From Haemophilus_A paraphrohaemolyticus_A (GTDB taxonomy: Bacteria; Pseudomonadota; Gammaproteobacteria; Enterobacterales; Pasteurellaceae): a DNA stretch of 64,000 nucleotides. The position numbers were made by a program, and so were the translations under genes. Positions 52,407 through 62,312 of the stretch are shown here, one piece after another (position 1 is the stretch's first letter; each line of letters starts with the position of its first letter). Location of the stretch: NCBI RefSeq assembly GCF_003253115.1, contig NZ_QEQF01000001.1:1-64000 (forward strand), read 5' to 3'. Under the pieces are notes generated by a model. That model saw only the letters and a list, made by a program, of their open reading frames with translations, did not search any database and was not told the DNA's origin.

Positions 52407-53858
52407 ATGGTGAAATCTTCGCATTTTTTTACCGCTTGTTGGGGAAATAAAGCAGGTGGGCAAGCAAATGATAAGGCGAATGCTGAACGCATCGCTATTG
52501 TTTGGGAAAAAGGGGAAAGTCGCTTTTTCCCTTTTTTGCCTGAGCAAATTAGTTGGCAAGATTTTTACCATCTCATCGCTCAAACGGCGACTTTTCTCTC
52601 TTCTCAGCCCCCCTTTTCACATGCTCAATTAATTGGCTATCAAGGCTCGCATCGCTTAATCGGGTTGCTCAGTTATTGTGCGGTAATTGCGTTAAATAAG
52701 CAGATCTTAATGCTTAATCCTGCATTTTCATCAGAAAAAACAATGCAACTTTGCGAGCAATATGGCATTCAGTTTTTGATTACCGATCAGTTTTTTACAA
52801 ATTTTGATGAAAATCTTACCGCTTGTGAATTGCCTACTTTAGATTATGCCTCTCCTGCTACTTTAACGCTCACTTCTGGCTCATCAGGTTCGCCAAAAGC
52901 CGTGGTGCATAGCATCAAAAACCATCTAGCGAATGCGGAAGGTGTGTGTGAATTACTCAATTTTAAACAAGGCGATAGCTGGCTACTGAGTTTGCCGTTG
53001 TTTCACGTTTCAGGGCAGGGGATTGTGTGGCGTTGGCTTTCACAAGGGGCGACGCTCTATGTGAATGAAGATAAAGCAGATTTTTTTAAGCTGCTTTCTC
53101 AAGTTTCGCACGCCTCCCTTGTACCCACCCAAATGCAACGTTATTTGGTATCAGCGGAATTTCACAAGCGGTCGAAAAAGCAAACGGTTTTGCTTGGCGG
53201 AGCCGCTATTCCTGCGGAATTAGTTCAACAAGCGAAAGTGCAGGGAATAACTACTTTTTCGGGGTATGGTATGACCGAGATGGCTTCGACGATTTGTGCT
53301 GTAAAAAATGAGTTAGGCAATGTGGGTAAGACATTGAAAGGGCGGGAAGTCTGTTTGGTTGATAATGAAATCTGGGTAAAAGGCGATTGTTTAGCACTGG
53401 GTTATTGGCAAAAAAATGCCGAGATTCGACCGCTTACTAATGCACAAGGTTGGCTGCAAACGAAAGATCTTGGGCAGTGGAATGCGCAAGGTCATTTAAT
53501 CGTCAAAGGGCGGTTAGACAATATGTTTATTTCGGGGGGGGAGAATATTCAGCCCGAAGAGGTAGAAAAAGTGTTGTTCGCTTCAGGTTTACTCAGGCAG
53601 ATTTTTATTGTACCGATTGCAGATGTTGAGTTTGGCGAACGCCCTGTGGCAGTGGTGGATTTGCTCGAACCATTCTCAACACAAGCGGTCGAAAAACTAC
53701 AAAATTTTGCGACACAGCATTTAGAAAGATTTAAACACCCGATTTGCTACTTGCCGTTAGATGAAAATTTACAACAAGGTGGCATTAAAATTTCCAGACA
53801 ACAACTAAAATCTGAGATTGCCGTTAAACTAGGGCTCACCCGTAAGGATAATTTATGA
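52407..53858 (+). CDS. menE: O-succinylbenzoate-CoA ligase
   Basis: This 483-residue adenylate-forming enzyme activates o-succinylbenzoate in menaquinone synthesis. Motifs are the P-loop LTLTSGSSGSPKAVVHS, GYGMTEMAST, the hinge region DLGQWNAQGHLIVKGRLDNMF followed by ISGGENIQPEEVE, and the C-terminal lysine region GGIKISRQQLK. It fits MenE by pattern and length. Other men genes are not in the window. It begins 6 bases after seqA and ends overlapping the first mechanosensitive channel (ATGA). The gene carries four perfect uptake-signal cores and a run of eight Gs at 53534-53541, where slippage would shift the frame. Confidence 0.85.
   Translation: MVKSSHFFTACWGNKAGGQANDKANAERIAIVWEKGESRFFPFLPEQISWQDFYHLIAQTATFLSSQPPFSHAQLIGYQGSHRLIGLLSYCAVIALNKQILMLNPAFSSEKTMQLCEQYGIQFLITDQFFTNFDENLTACELPTLDYASPATLTLTSGSSGSPKAVVHSIKNHLANAEGVCELLNFKQGDSWLLSLPLFHVSGQGIVWRWLSQGATLYVNEDKADFFKLLSQVSHASLVPTQMQRYLVSAEFHKRSKKQTVLLGGAAIPAELVQQAKVQGITTFSGYGMTEMASTICAVKNELGNVGKTLKGREVCLVDNEIWVKGDCLALGYWQKNAEIRPLTNAQGWLQTKDLGQWNAQGHLIVKGRLDNMFISGGENIQPEEVEKVLFASGLLRQIFIVPIADVEFGERPVAVVDLLEPFSTQAVEKLQNFATQHLERFKHPICYLPLDENLQQGGIKISRQQLKSEIAVKLGLTRKDNL
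52431..52439 (-). repeat. Apl-type DNA uptake signal core
   Basis: ACCGCTTGT at the start of menE. Confidence 0.7.
52818..52826 (-). repeat. Apl-type DNA uptake signal core
   Basis: ACCGCTTGT, second copy in menE. Confidence 0.7.
53164..53172 (+). repeat. Apl-type DNA uptake signal core
   Basis: ACAAGCGGTC, third copy in menE. Confidence 0.7.
53681..53689 (+). repeat. Apl-type DNA uptake signal core
   Basis: ACAAGCGGTC, fourth copy in menE. Confidence 0.7.
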
Positions 53859-56800
53859 TGAAGAAATATTTTTTCGTTTTTGCTACGATGATTTTTGGTA
53901 TTTCACTCGCACAGGCTGATTTACCGAGTGAAAAAGCATTGCAGGCACAGATTGCAACGTTGCAAAAAGCGGAGCAAACCGATGCAACGAAAGCAACATT
54001 AAAAACCTTGCAAGATACTCAATCGTTGTTGGCTCAAATTGCGAAGCAGAAAGCGGATAATGAAGCGTTAAATAGTGAAATTGAACATTCCAAAGCGAGT
54101 TTAAAAAAGAGCCAAGACAATCTTACCAAATTAAAAAATAGTACGGTGACAGTGCCGTCATTTGAACATATTTCGCTAGATGATTTGCAGGGTTTGCTTT
54201 CAGCTAAGCAAGATGCATTGAATAATTTACAAACAGAAATGGCATCGTTAAATGGAAAATTAGTCACCCAAAATGCAGTGCCCGATAAAGCACAAACTGC
54301 TTTGAGTAACAATGTCACGCATAAGCAAGCAATTAATTCTGCTTTGCTAGGGGCAAATATCAGTGATGAACAAAAAGTGAATTTCACCACAGAGTTGGCG
54401 TTGTTAGATTTACAAAATAGCTACAACCAAACATTATTGCGAGGTAACGAAGATCTTTCGGCACTCTATAATAGTCAGTTGGAAGAGAAAAAATTACAAC
54501 AGCAACAATTGCAAAATGAACTTGCTGCTATTCAGCAAGCGATTAGTGAAAAATTGATGCAGGCTTCTAAAGTAAAAGTGGAGCAAGCAACGCAAACGCT
54601 TGAAAAAAATGTAAATGCGGAGAGCAATCCTGTGATTGTTCGTGCATTGGATTTTAATGCAAAAATGTCCCAAGAATTGCTTGATCAAACCACCAAAATG
54701 AATGAGCTTTCGCAAGAAAATTTGCGTATTAAAGGTGTGTTGGATAACTTAGAGCAAACACAACGTAATTTGGATGAGCAGATTAGTTCTTTGCAAGGCT
54801 CTCTTGTGCTTTCGCGTATTATCAATAAGCAGCGTGCGGCTTTGCCACAAGATGAGATGATCAAAGGTTTGGCAGAACGTATAAATGAACTCCGTGTGAA
54901 TATTTTTGATATGACTGAGTTCAAAGATAAAATTGCGGATCCTAAAAGTTATATTGCGAAGCTTGAAAAAGAGGAGAAAAACACTTTTACAGATGCTGAA
55001 AAGAAACACCTAACGGAGATTTTATCAGCTCGTACGAAAACTTTTGTGGAATTGATTAAATCGATGAATGCTCAGTTGAATTTAGCGATCAACATTGAAC
55101 TGACCCAGAAACAAGTGCAAACCATCAGTGATGAGTTGCAACAAAAATTGCAACAGCAAAGCTTTTGGGTAAAAAGTAATAATGCGATTGATTTTGCGTG
55201 GTTTGCGAAACTAGGCCCAACACTTGGATTTCAGTTAGAAGAGATTGGCAAACAGTTCGATTTTTCAAATTGGCGTGACAATGTGATTCCTGCCACGCTC
55301 TTAATTGGTAGTTTATTGTTGCTAATTGGCTTGATTTTGCGTCAAAAAGAGAACATTAAACGCCAATTAACCGAGATAAATAACAGAATGAAATCGGTAG
55401 AAACCGATAGCCAATGGAATACACCTAAAGCGATTCTTTTAACCACGATTTTATGCTTGCCAAGCACCTTTATGTTTTTAACGGTGTTTATTTTGGTGAC
55501 TTACATCTGTTTCCAAGATCCACTTCCGATCTGGCCGTGGGGCTTGAAAATGGCGGGCTATTGGTTCTGCTTTGCCTTTATGATGGCAATTCTTCGTCCT
55601 CATGGCATTGGTTATCAGCATTTTGATATGCCACAAAAAAGTAATGAGTTGTTCTATAACATTCTAAAACGCTCAGTTTGGGTTATTGGTTTATTGCTTA
55701 ACACTTCCATTTTTGCCAATGTGGAAACGGGTATTACGTATGATGTATTGGGCGAAATTATGACCATTACTGTGTTGGCAATGACAGTCTTTATTATCGC
55801 ACCTGGATTTAGAAAAGCGATTTCAACGTATCAAAACACAGCAGAGGATATTCACGCACCCAAAGGAGCATTAAGTTTTGTGCGTTTGGTCTTGTTGCTG
55901 GCACCGATTGCGTTGATTGTGTTGATTGTGATGGGTTATTACTACACATCATTAGTCATCATTGAACATCTGATTTCAACTTATTTTGCGGTAACTACTT
56001 GGATTATCGTGCGAAATGTATGTTATCGTGGCTTTACGGTTTCTTCCCGCCGTTTAGCACATCGCCGTTTGCTTGAGAAAAAAGAGTCTTTAGCGAAACA
56101 GGCAAGCAATGAACAAGCGCACAACTTCGGTGAAGAGGATGTACCATTCGAAATCAAAGCAGATGAAATGGCTCTGAGCGAGATCAAAAATCAGATGCTG
56201 AAAGTAACTGATTTTGTGCTCTGGGTTGGCTTATTTGCAGCGCTTTATTGGGTTTGGTCTGATCTCATCACGGTAGCCTATTACTTAAAAGGCGTGACTC
56301 TCTGGCAACAAAGTATGACGACTGATGCGGGTGTGGTAATGGAGTCGATAACCTTACTTAATCTATTGGTTGCACTAGTGATTATTGTGGTAACCTATGT
56401 GTTGATTAAGAATTTAAGTGGTTTACTGGAAACGTTTGTTTTCCCGCATCTTTCGCTTTCTCAAGGTACGCCTTATACCATCAGCACCTTATTAACCTAT
56501 TTATTAGTGGTGTTAGGAGCAGCTTTTGCTTTCTCAACCTTGGGAATGTCGTGGTCTAAGCTACAATGGCTCTTTACGGCATTATCGGTTGGTTTGGGTT
56601 TCGGTATGCAGGAAATTTTTGGGAACTTTGTTTCAGGCATTATCATCTTATTTGAACGCCCTATTCGTGTTGGCGATATGATCACCATCGGTTCATTTAA
56701 TGGAACAGTGTCGAAAATCCGTATTCGAGCAACTACTTTAATCGACAATGACAAAAAAGAAGTGATTGTGCCAAACAAAGCTTTTATTACTGAACGCGTG

Positions 56801-57175
56801 GTGAACTGGGCGTTAACCAATTCAATGACTCGTTTAGTGATTAGTATCGGTGTAGCATATGGCTCAGATTTAGAGTTAGTGAAGAAATTATTGCTTCAAG
56901 CTGCCGAAGAAACTACTACAGTAGTTAAAGATCCTGCACCCATGGCATATTTCCTCTCATTTGGGGCAAGCACATTAGATCACGAGTTGCGTGTTTATGT
57001 GGGGCAATTAAGCGAACGTATTCGCACCATTGACCAACTAAACCGCCGTATTAACGAACTTTTCGAACAACACGGAATCGAGATTGCCTTTAATCAGTTG
57101 GATGTTTTTATCAAAAATCAAAATACCAATGAAGAAGTAAAATGGGCAACGGAAGATTTAACCGCAAGAAATTAG
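53855..57175 (+). CDS. Large mechanosensitive channel, MscK/MscM type (first of two)
   Basis: This 1106-residue protein has a signal peptide (to about residue 22, ISLAQA), a long periplasmic coiled-coil region (about 25-460) and about eleven membrane helices. A C-terminal MscS domain holds the pore helix and beta region (LFTALSVGLGFGMQEIFGNF, FERPIRVGDMITIG, VIVPNKAFITE). Such channels open under membrane tension during osmotic downshock; MscK/KefA also responds to potassium. The start overlaps the menE stop (ATGA) and may instead be the next Met codon. It is followed 7 bases later by a paralogue of the same design. It is not possible to say whether it is closer to MscK or MscM (YjeP). Confidence 0.92.
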   Translation: MMKKYFFVFATMIFGISLAQADLPSEKALQAQIATLQKAEQTDATKATLKTLQDTQSLLAQIAKQKADNEALNSEIEHSKASLKKSQDNLTKLKNSTVTVPSFEHISLDDLQGLLSAKQDALNNLQTEMASLNGKLVTQNAVPDKAQTALSNNVTHKQAINSALLGANISDEQKVNFTTELALLDLQNSYNQTLLRGNEDLSALYNSQLEEKKLQQQQLQNELAAIQQAISEKLMQASKVKVEQATQTLEKNVNAESNPVIVRALDFNAKMSQELLDQTTKMNELSQENLRIKGVLDNLEQTQRNLDEQISSLQGSLVLSRIINKQRAALPQDEMIKGLAERINELRVNIFDMTEFKDKIADPKSYIAKLEKEEKNTFTDAEKKHLTEILSARTKTFVELIKSMNAQLNLAINIELTQKQVQTISDELQQKLQQQSFWVKSNNAIDFAWFAKLGPTLGFQLEEIGKQFDFSNWRDNVIPATLLIGSLLLLIGLILRQKENIKRQLTEINNRMKSVETDSQWNTPKAILLTTILCLPSTFMFLTVFILVTYICFQDPLPIWPWGLKMAGYWFCFAFMMAILRPHGIGYQHFDMPQKSNELFYNILKRSVWVIGLLLNTSIFANVETGITYDVLGEIMTITVLAMTVFIIAPGFRKAISTYQNTAEDIHAPKGALSFVRLVLLLAPIALIVLIVMGYYYTSLVIIEHLISTYFAVTTWIIVRNVCYRGFTVSSRRLAHRRLLEKKESLAKQASNEQAHNFGEEDVPFEIKADEMALSEIKNQMLKVTDFVLWVGLFAALYWVWSDLITVAYYLKGVTLWQQSMTTDAGVVMESITLLNLLVALVIIVVTYVLIKNLSGLLETFVFPHLSLSQGTPYTISTLLTYLLVVLGAAFAFSTLGMSWSKLQWLFTALSVGLGFGMQEIFGNFVSGIIILFERPIRVGDMITIGSFNGTVSKIRIRATTLIDNDKKEVIVPNKAFITERVVNWALTNSMTRLVISIGVAYGSDLELVKKLLLQAAEETTTVVKDPAPMAYFLSFGASTLDHELRVYVGQLSERIRTIDQLNRRINELFEQHGIEIAFNQLDVFIKNQNTNEEVKWATEDLTARN

Positions 57176-57182
57176 AATAAGC

Positions 57183-60100
57183 ATGTTTAAGAAAACCGCC
57201 ATCATACTTTTTTTCTGTTTAGTTAGCCTCTCGCTTTTCTCCCACGAGGTTTGGGCAGAAGTGTCTCAAAACCGAGCGGAAGAGAGCGTAAGGCAGCAGA
57301 TTAGTGCATTAAGATCGGGCACGTTAGAGACAGCGGAAACGAGTGCTCAAGATCAAAACTTGGAGTTAACCAAGCGTTTTAATGATCAAACCTTAAAGCA
57401 AAAGGCAGATATTGCGGCATTAGAAAAACAGTTGCAAACCTTGCCTCAAGATCTCGCACAGGTACAAAAACGGACAGAAGAGAATAAAAAAGAGACGAAT
57501 ACGGTTTCAGCAAATAGCTTTAATGTGCTTTCATTAGCCGATCTTATTAAGCAACAAGAGGGTATTGAAGCAGATTTGCAGAGTGTGCAGTCTCAGCTTT
57601 TAGCACTAGATGCCCAAATTTCGAACGATCGTAACTTGCTTAAAAACAACCAACGTTTATTGGATGAAAATAGTGCACGGTTGCAAGAGATTAACCGCGT
57701 AAAAGGCTTACCGCCCCAGAGCCAATCGCCGAATGCGATGGAGCGCTGGGATGCTGAAATCCGTTTTATTGAAGAGAGCAATCGTTATAACAATTTACTC
57801 AGCAATAATGCAGAGCGATTGATTGCTTTTGATGAGGCAAAACGAAGCGAGGCGGCATCACGTCAAGCCTTAATGCAAAAGCAGTTATCGGTGTTGCAGG
57901 AGGTGCTTAATACTAAGCGTTTAGAAGATTCAGAGCAAAAGGCAAAAGATGTCGCTAGTCAACGCATTGCAAGTAGTATTGAGAATTTCTTAATTACAGA
58001 TGAGCTAGATCATAATAAAGAATTAAGCCAATTTTTGGTGCAACAAACTAAGAAATTAAACACGCTTTCGCACGACGATTTACGGATGCGAAATGTGTTG
58101 GAAAGCCTTACTCAAACGCAGCGCAATATTGATGAGCAAATCAGTGCATTGCAGGGTACACTTGTACTTTCAAAGGTAATTAATAAGCAGAAACAAACGT
58201 TGCCTACCGAAAAAATCAACAACAATTTAGCGAAATCGATTTCAAATGTGCGGGTTAATCTGTTTGAATATTCGCAACAACGCGATGAGCTTTATAACAT
58301 TGACGATTATGTCCGCAATCTGACGCATAACTTGGAAGAACCTTTAACGAACGAAGAGAATAGTGCGTTAAATAATATTCTCAAAGAACGTCAAAAATTG
58401 TTGGATGAGATTATTAGGTCGTTAAACAGCCAGCTTAATCTTTCGATTACGATTGAAAATAACCAACGCCAAGCCTTGGCAATTGGCGATGCCTTGCAAC
58501 GTAAACTACAACAGCAAAGTTTCTGGGTAAACAGTAATAATCCGATTGATTTTGCGTGGCTTAAGGCTTTTCCTGCATTAGCATTTGCAGAAGTAGGTGT
58601 TTTGACCGATTATGTTGGGATTGAAAACGTACAGCCGAATTTATTATCTACGGTGTTGTTTACTTCTATTTTCTTGTTGATTGCATTACTTATCAATTGG
58701 AAAAAATCGGCAATAAAAGACCGCTTGGCAAGCCTTGCTTCACGAGTAAACACCCTGACTAATGATAGTCATTGGTTGACGCCAGAAGCGATGTTTTGGA
58801 CAGTATTGTTGGCTTTACCAAGTACGCTGATGTTTTTCACCGCTTATAATGCGATAGGTTTTCTTTTCTTTAACGATCCGATTGCAATTGGGCATTGGGG
58901 AGGGCGAGTAACACTTTATTGGTGGTTCTTTGCGACGGTGCTTTCATTACTTCGTCCAAATGGTTTAGCATTCCGTCATTTTGGCATGCCGCAAGAGAGT
59001 AACCGTATTTTCCAACGCATTATCAAGCAATCCATTTGGATTGTCGGTTTATTATTGGTGTCGTCTATTCCATCGCAAATTGATGAGATTGGCTATCTCA
59101 ACGATGCGATTGGACAGGTGATGTCAATTATTGCGTTAGCACTTTGCCTTTTAGTGGTTCGTCCACTGCTAAACCGCGCGATCCGAGAATACCAAAAAGC
59201 GAAGAAAGAAGAGGGAGCAACGAATACGAGTATCGGCTTGTTCCGTCTATTACGCCTGATTTTAGTAATTGTGCCTATCTCATTGATTATTCTCATTATT
59301 TTAGGCTATTACTATACCGCGGTTTACCTCATTACCCACTTGCTTAATAGCTACTTTGTGATTTTGCTTTGGGTTTTTGGGCGTTATTTTGCGTATCGTT
59401 TTGTGGCAATCTCCGCCCGCCGTTTGGCATATCGTCGTTTGCAAGAAAAACGTCGTAAATTGCGTGAACAAGTGTTAGAAAATGGTACTAAAGAAGAGAC
59501 AAAAGAGGACGAAACAATTAAACTTTCGGTAGTGAACCAACAGATTTATCGTGTCACCGATTTGATTGGCTGGGTGGTGCTGTTTGCATCACTCTATGTG
59601 ATTTGGTCGGATCTGATTAGTGTTGCCTACTACCTTGATGGCGTGATTTTATGGGAGAGCAACGAAGGCAATCAGGTTGAGTCGGTTACGTTACTCAACT
59701 TAATGCGAGCCTCGCTTTATGTGGTAATCACCTATGTATTGATTAAAAACATTGCGGGTATTTTGGAAGTGACTGTTTTCTCGAAAATGCACCTCTCCAA
59801 AGGCACACCACAGACAATTATTACTGTCTTAACGTACATTATAGTGACCTTCGGTAGCGTATCGGCATTTTCGGCACTGGGAATTTCGTGGACCAAAATT
59901 CAATGGATCTTTACCGCCCTTTCAGTCGGTTTGGGTTTCGGGGTGCGAGAGATTTTTGGTAGTTTCGTATCGGGCTCTATCTTGCTATTCGAACGCCCAA
60001 TTCGCGTTGGTGACAAAGTGACAGTAGGGCAGTATACGGGGATTATCACGAAGATTCGCTTGCGTTCAACCACCTTGCTGAATTCGGATCATATGGAAGT

Positions 60101-60494
60101 GGTGTTACCAAACCAAGCGTTCGTGACGGATCGTTTTATCAACTGGACGCTGAATAATACCATCACTCGCTTACAAATTTTCTTTAAAGTGAGTTATGAT
60201 ACCGACCTTGATTTGATGCAGCGATTACTTCTACAGGCAGTCAATGAGGCACCAAAAGTGTTGAGTGAGCCAAAAGTGGAAATCAATATGCTTCATTTTG
60301 GCGATAATGCATTAGAACACGAGTTGCTCGTGTTTGTGGGCGAATTGGGTGATCGCATAGAGACAATGAACTTCTTGCAATATCGCATCAATCAGCTATT
60401 TAGAGAAAATGGCATCCGTTTTGCACTCAATCAGCTTGATGTTCACTTGCATTCTGAAGATAATCAGGCGATAGAAGCGGGTAAAATTGCATAG
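57183..60494 (+). CDS. Large mechanosensitive channel, MscK/MscM type (second of two)
   Basis: This 1103-residue protein is a paralogue of the gene before it, with the same layout. It has a signal peptide (about 1-25, ending EVWA), a periplasmic coiled coil with a shared DEQISALQGTLVLSKVINKQ segment, multiple membrane helices and a C-terminal MscS domain (LFTALSVGLGFG-type motif, then FERPIRVGDKVTVG and VVLPNQAFVTD). The pore helix differs slightly (VREIFGSFVSG against MQEIFGNFVSG). The two are clearly diverged, so the duplication is not recent. It ends 32 bases before aroC. Confidence 0.92.
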   Translation: MFKKTAIILFFCLVSLSLFSHEVWAEVSQNRAEESVRQQISALRSGTLETAETSAQDQNLELTKRFNDQTLKQKADIAALEKQLQTLPQDLAQVQKRTEENKKETNTVSANSFNVLSLADLIKQQEGIEADLQSVQSQLLALDAQISNDRNLLKNNQRLLDENSARLQEINRVKGLPPQSQSPNAMERWDAEIRFIEESNRYNNLLSNNAERLIAFDEAKRSEAASRQALMQKQLSVLQEVLNTKRLEDSEQKAKDVASQRIASSIENFLITDELDHNKELSQFLVQQTKKLNTLSHDDLRMRNVLESLTQTQRNIDEQISALQGTLVLSKVINKQKQTLPTEKINNNLAKSISNVRVNLFEYSQQRDELYNIDDYVRNLTHNLEEPLTNEENSALNNILKERQKLLDEIIRSLNSQLNLSITIENNQRQALAIGDALQRKLQQQSFWVNSNNPIDFAWLKAFPALAFAEVGVLTDYVGIENVQPNLLSTVLFTSIFLLIALLINWKKSAIKDRLASLASRVNTLTNDSHWLTPEAMFWTVLLALPSTLMFFTAYNAIGFLFFNDPIAIGHWGGRVTLYWWFFATVLSLLRPNGLAFRHFGMPQESNRIFQRIIKQSIWIVGLLLVSSIPSQIDEIGYLNDAIGQVMSIIALALCLLVVRPLLNRAIREYQKAKKEEGATNTSIGLFRLLRLILVIVPISLIILIILGYYYTAVYLITHLLNSYFVILLWVFGRYFAYRFVAISARRLAYRRLQEKRRKLREQVLENGTKEETKEDETIKLSVVNQQIYRVTDLIGWVVLFASLYVIWSDLISVAYYLDGVILWESNEGNQVESVTLLNLMRASLYVVITYVLIKNIAGILEVTVFSKMHLSKGTPQTIITVLTYIIVTFGSVSAFSALGISWTKIQWIFTALSVGLGFGVREIFGSFVSGSILLFERPIRVGDKVTVGQYTGIITKIRLRSTTLLNSDHMEVVLPNQAFVTDRFINWTLNNTITRLQIFFKVSYDTDLDLMQRLLLQAVNEAPKVLSEPKVEINMLHFGDNALEHELLVFVGELGDRIETMNFLQYRINQLFRENGIRFALNQLDVHLHSEDNQAIEAGKIA

Positions 60495-60526
60495 AATTTT
60501 GCAAATAACAATAAAAGGAAAGCAAT

Positions 60527-61609
60527 ATGGCAGGCAACAGCATTGGACAATTATTTAAGGTAACCACTTTTGGCGAATCGCACGGTATCGCATTGGGCTG
60601 TATCGTGGATGGTGTACCGCCGAATATGGCGTTAAGTGAGGCAGATCTTCAACCTGATTTAGACCGCCGTAAACCTGGGACATCCCGTTATACTACCCCT
60701 CGTCGTGAAGATGATGAAGTACAGATTTTATCGGGCGTTTTTGAAGGCAAAACCACGGGTACGAGCATCGGCTTAATTATCAAAAATGGTGACCAACGCT
60801 CTAAAGATTACGGCGATATTATGGACAAATTCCGCCCTGGTCATGCGGATTACACTTACCAACAAAAATATGGCATCCGTGACTATCGCGGTGGCGGTCG
60901 CTCTTCTGCGCGTGAAACTGCAATGCGTGTGGCTGCAGGGGCGATTGCAAAAAAATATCTGCGTGAACAATTTGGTATTGAAGTACGGGGCTATTTATCG
61001 CAAATTGGCTCGGTTAAAATTGATCCTGCAAAAGTGGCAGATATCAGTAAAATTGATTGGAATGAAGTGAATAGCAATCCGTTTTTCTGTCCTGATCCGG
61101 TGGCGGTAGAGCAGTTTGAAGAACTTATTCGTGAGCTGAAAAAAGAGGGTGACTCTATCGGAGCGAAACTCACGGTGATAGCTGAAAATGTACCTGTTGG
61201 TTTAGGTGAACCCGTGTTTGATCGCCTAGATGCGGACTTAGCCCACGCCTTAATGTCCATCAATGCGGTGAAAGCGGTCGAAATTGGCGATGGTTTTGCC
61301 GTAGTAGAACAAAAGGGCAGCCAACACCGTGATGAAATGACCCCAGAAGGCTTTTTATCTAACCACGCTGGTGGCATTTTAGGTGGTATTAGTTCGGGGC
61401 AGCCAATTATTGCCAATATTGCGTTAAAACCAACTTCAAGCATTACCGTACCAGGTCAAAGCGTAAACTTAAATAACGAACCTGTGGAAGTGGTAACTAA
61501 AGGCAGACACGACCCTTGCGTTGGTATCCGTGCAGTGCCAATTGCTGAAGCAATGATGGCGATTGTGTTACTCGATCATCTCCTTCGTTTTAAAGCGCAG
61601 TGTCGATAA
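60527..61609 (+). CDS. aroC: Chorismate synthase
   Basis: This 360-residue FMN-dependent enzyme makes chorismate, the branch point for aromatic amino acids, folate, ubiquinone and menaquinone. Signatures are GNSIGQLFKVTTFGESHG at the start, PGTSRYTTPRREDDEV, RPGHADYTYQQKYGIRDYRG, then GGRSSARETA, and GRHDPCVGIRAVPI near the end. AAAGGAAAGCAAT precedes the ATG. The preceding channel gene ends close by, so read-through is possible. A terminator follows. Confidence 0.98.
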   Translation: MAGNSIGQLFKVTTFGESHGIALGCIVDGVPPNMALSEADLQPDLDRRKPGTSRYTTPRREDDEVQILSGVFEGKTTGTSIGLIIKNGDQRSKDYGDIMDKFRPGHADYTYQQKYGIRDYRGGGRSSARETAMRVAAGAIAKKYLREQFGIEVRGYLSQIGSVKIDPAKVADISKIDWNEVNSNPFFCPDPVAVEQFEELIRELKKEGDSIGAKLTVIAENVPVGLGEPVFDRLDADLAHALMSINAVKAVEIGDGFAVVEQKGSQHRDEMTPEGFLSNHAGGILGGISSGQPIIANIALKPTSSITVPGQSVNLNNEPVEVVTKGRHDPCVGIRAVPIAEAMMAIVLLDHLLRFKAQCR

Positions 61610-61622
61610 AACATATCATAAT

Positions 61623-61650
61623 AAACCCAGTCTTAGGCTGGGTTTTCTTT
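61623..61650. terminator. aroC terminator
   Basis: AAACCCAG (61623-61630) and CTGGGTTT arms followed by TCTTTT. Confidence 0.85.
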
Positions 61651-61769
61651 TAATTTAATCATTAAACTGATTGTATCTGTAATTGTTCAGTTATATGCTT
61701 TGAGTGTAAGTCGTATGTCGAATCTGAAGGTTTAATTTATGAAACATTCGTTTTCTTTATCAAATTATT

Positions 61770-62141
61770 TTATTGCTTTTTAAATAAACCAGAAGAGCTT
61801 TCGGAATAATCGCGAGGTTGATCTTCTTTAGTTGTAAGTTTAAAAAATTCGGCTTGATGCTCTTCTGGTAAAAGTTCTGTAGAGCTGTTAGCTAAATGAT
61901 CGTAGAGTTTTTTATAATCCGTTACGAGAGTTGCTAATAATTCAGCAGACTCAGCAAAGTGTGATTCAAGTTGCAGTTTTTGTTCATCTACTTTATGTTG
62001 CATTGTTTTTAAATCAGCTTGCAGTTGTAGGTGTTTTTGCACGTTACGGCTTGCCATGCGGGTTACAAGTACTCCGATGAAAATACCTACAATAAATGCT
62101 GCGCCTAAAGCACCCCAAACGGCAATAGTCCATTCTGTCAT
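61770..62141 (-). CDS. zapG: ZapG/YhcB inner-membrane cell-division protein
   Basis: This 123-residue protein has one N-terminal membrane helix (IAVWGALGAAFIVGIFIGVLV). A coiled coil (about 30-85, QLQADLKTMQHKVDEQKLQ) and a disordered tail follow, the layout of YhcB (DUF1043). YhcB, also named ZapG or LapD-unrelated divisome factor, helps coordinate envelope growth and division. The ATG at 62141 is chosen because GGGGTTTTTT lies before it and the family begins MTEW; the longer frame would add 37 unlike residues. It is divergent from rplM, a neighbourhood shared with other gammaproteobacteria. Confidence 0.88.
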   Translation of the reverse strand: MTEWTIAVWGALGAAFIVGIFIGVLVTRMASRNVQKHLQLQADLKTMQHKVDEQKLQLESHFAESAELLATLVTDYKKLYDHLANSSTELLPEEHQAEFFKLTTKEDQPRDYSESSSGLFKKQ

Positions 62142-62291
62142 AAAAAACCCCTTATTTGCTTGGGTAATAAATATGTAATGAGTTGTAACATTTTCTGAGT
62201 CAGAAAGGAATAGCCAAGTAGTTAAAAATTCAGTTTTACTGACTAAACGCAAAAAATTGGTGAAAGTATTAGATTTTTAATACGAAATCTG

Positions 62292-62297
62292 TATAAT
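62292..62297 (+). promoter_or_regulatory. -10 element of the rplM-rpsI promoter
   Basis: A perfect TATAAT with a poor -35 at normal spacing (TTAGAT, 62269-62274). Transcription would start near 62304, giving a leader of about 137 bases. Confidence 0.55.
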
Positions 62298-62312
62298 ACG
62301 CACACCCTGTTT

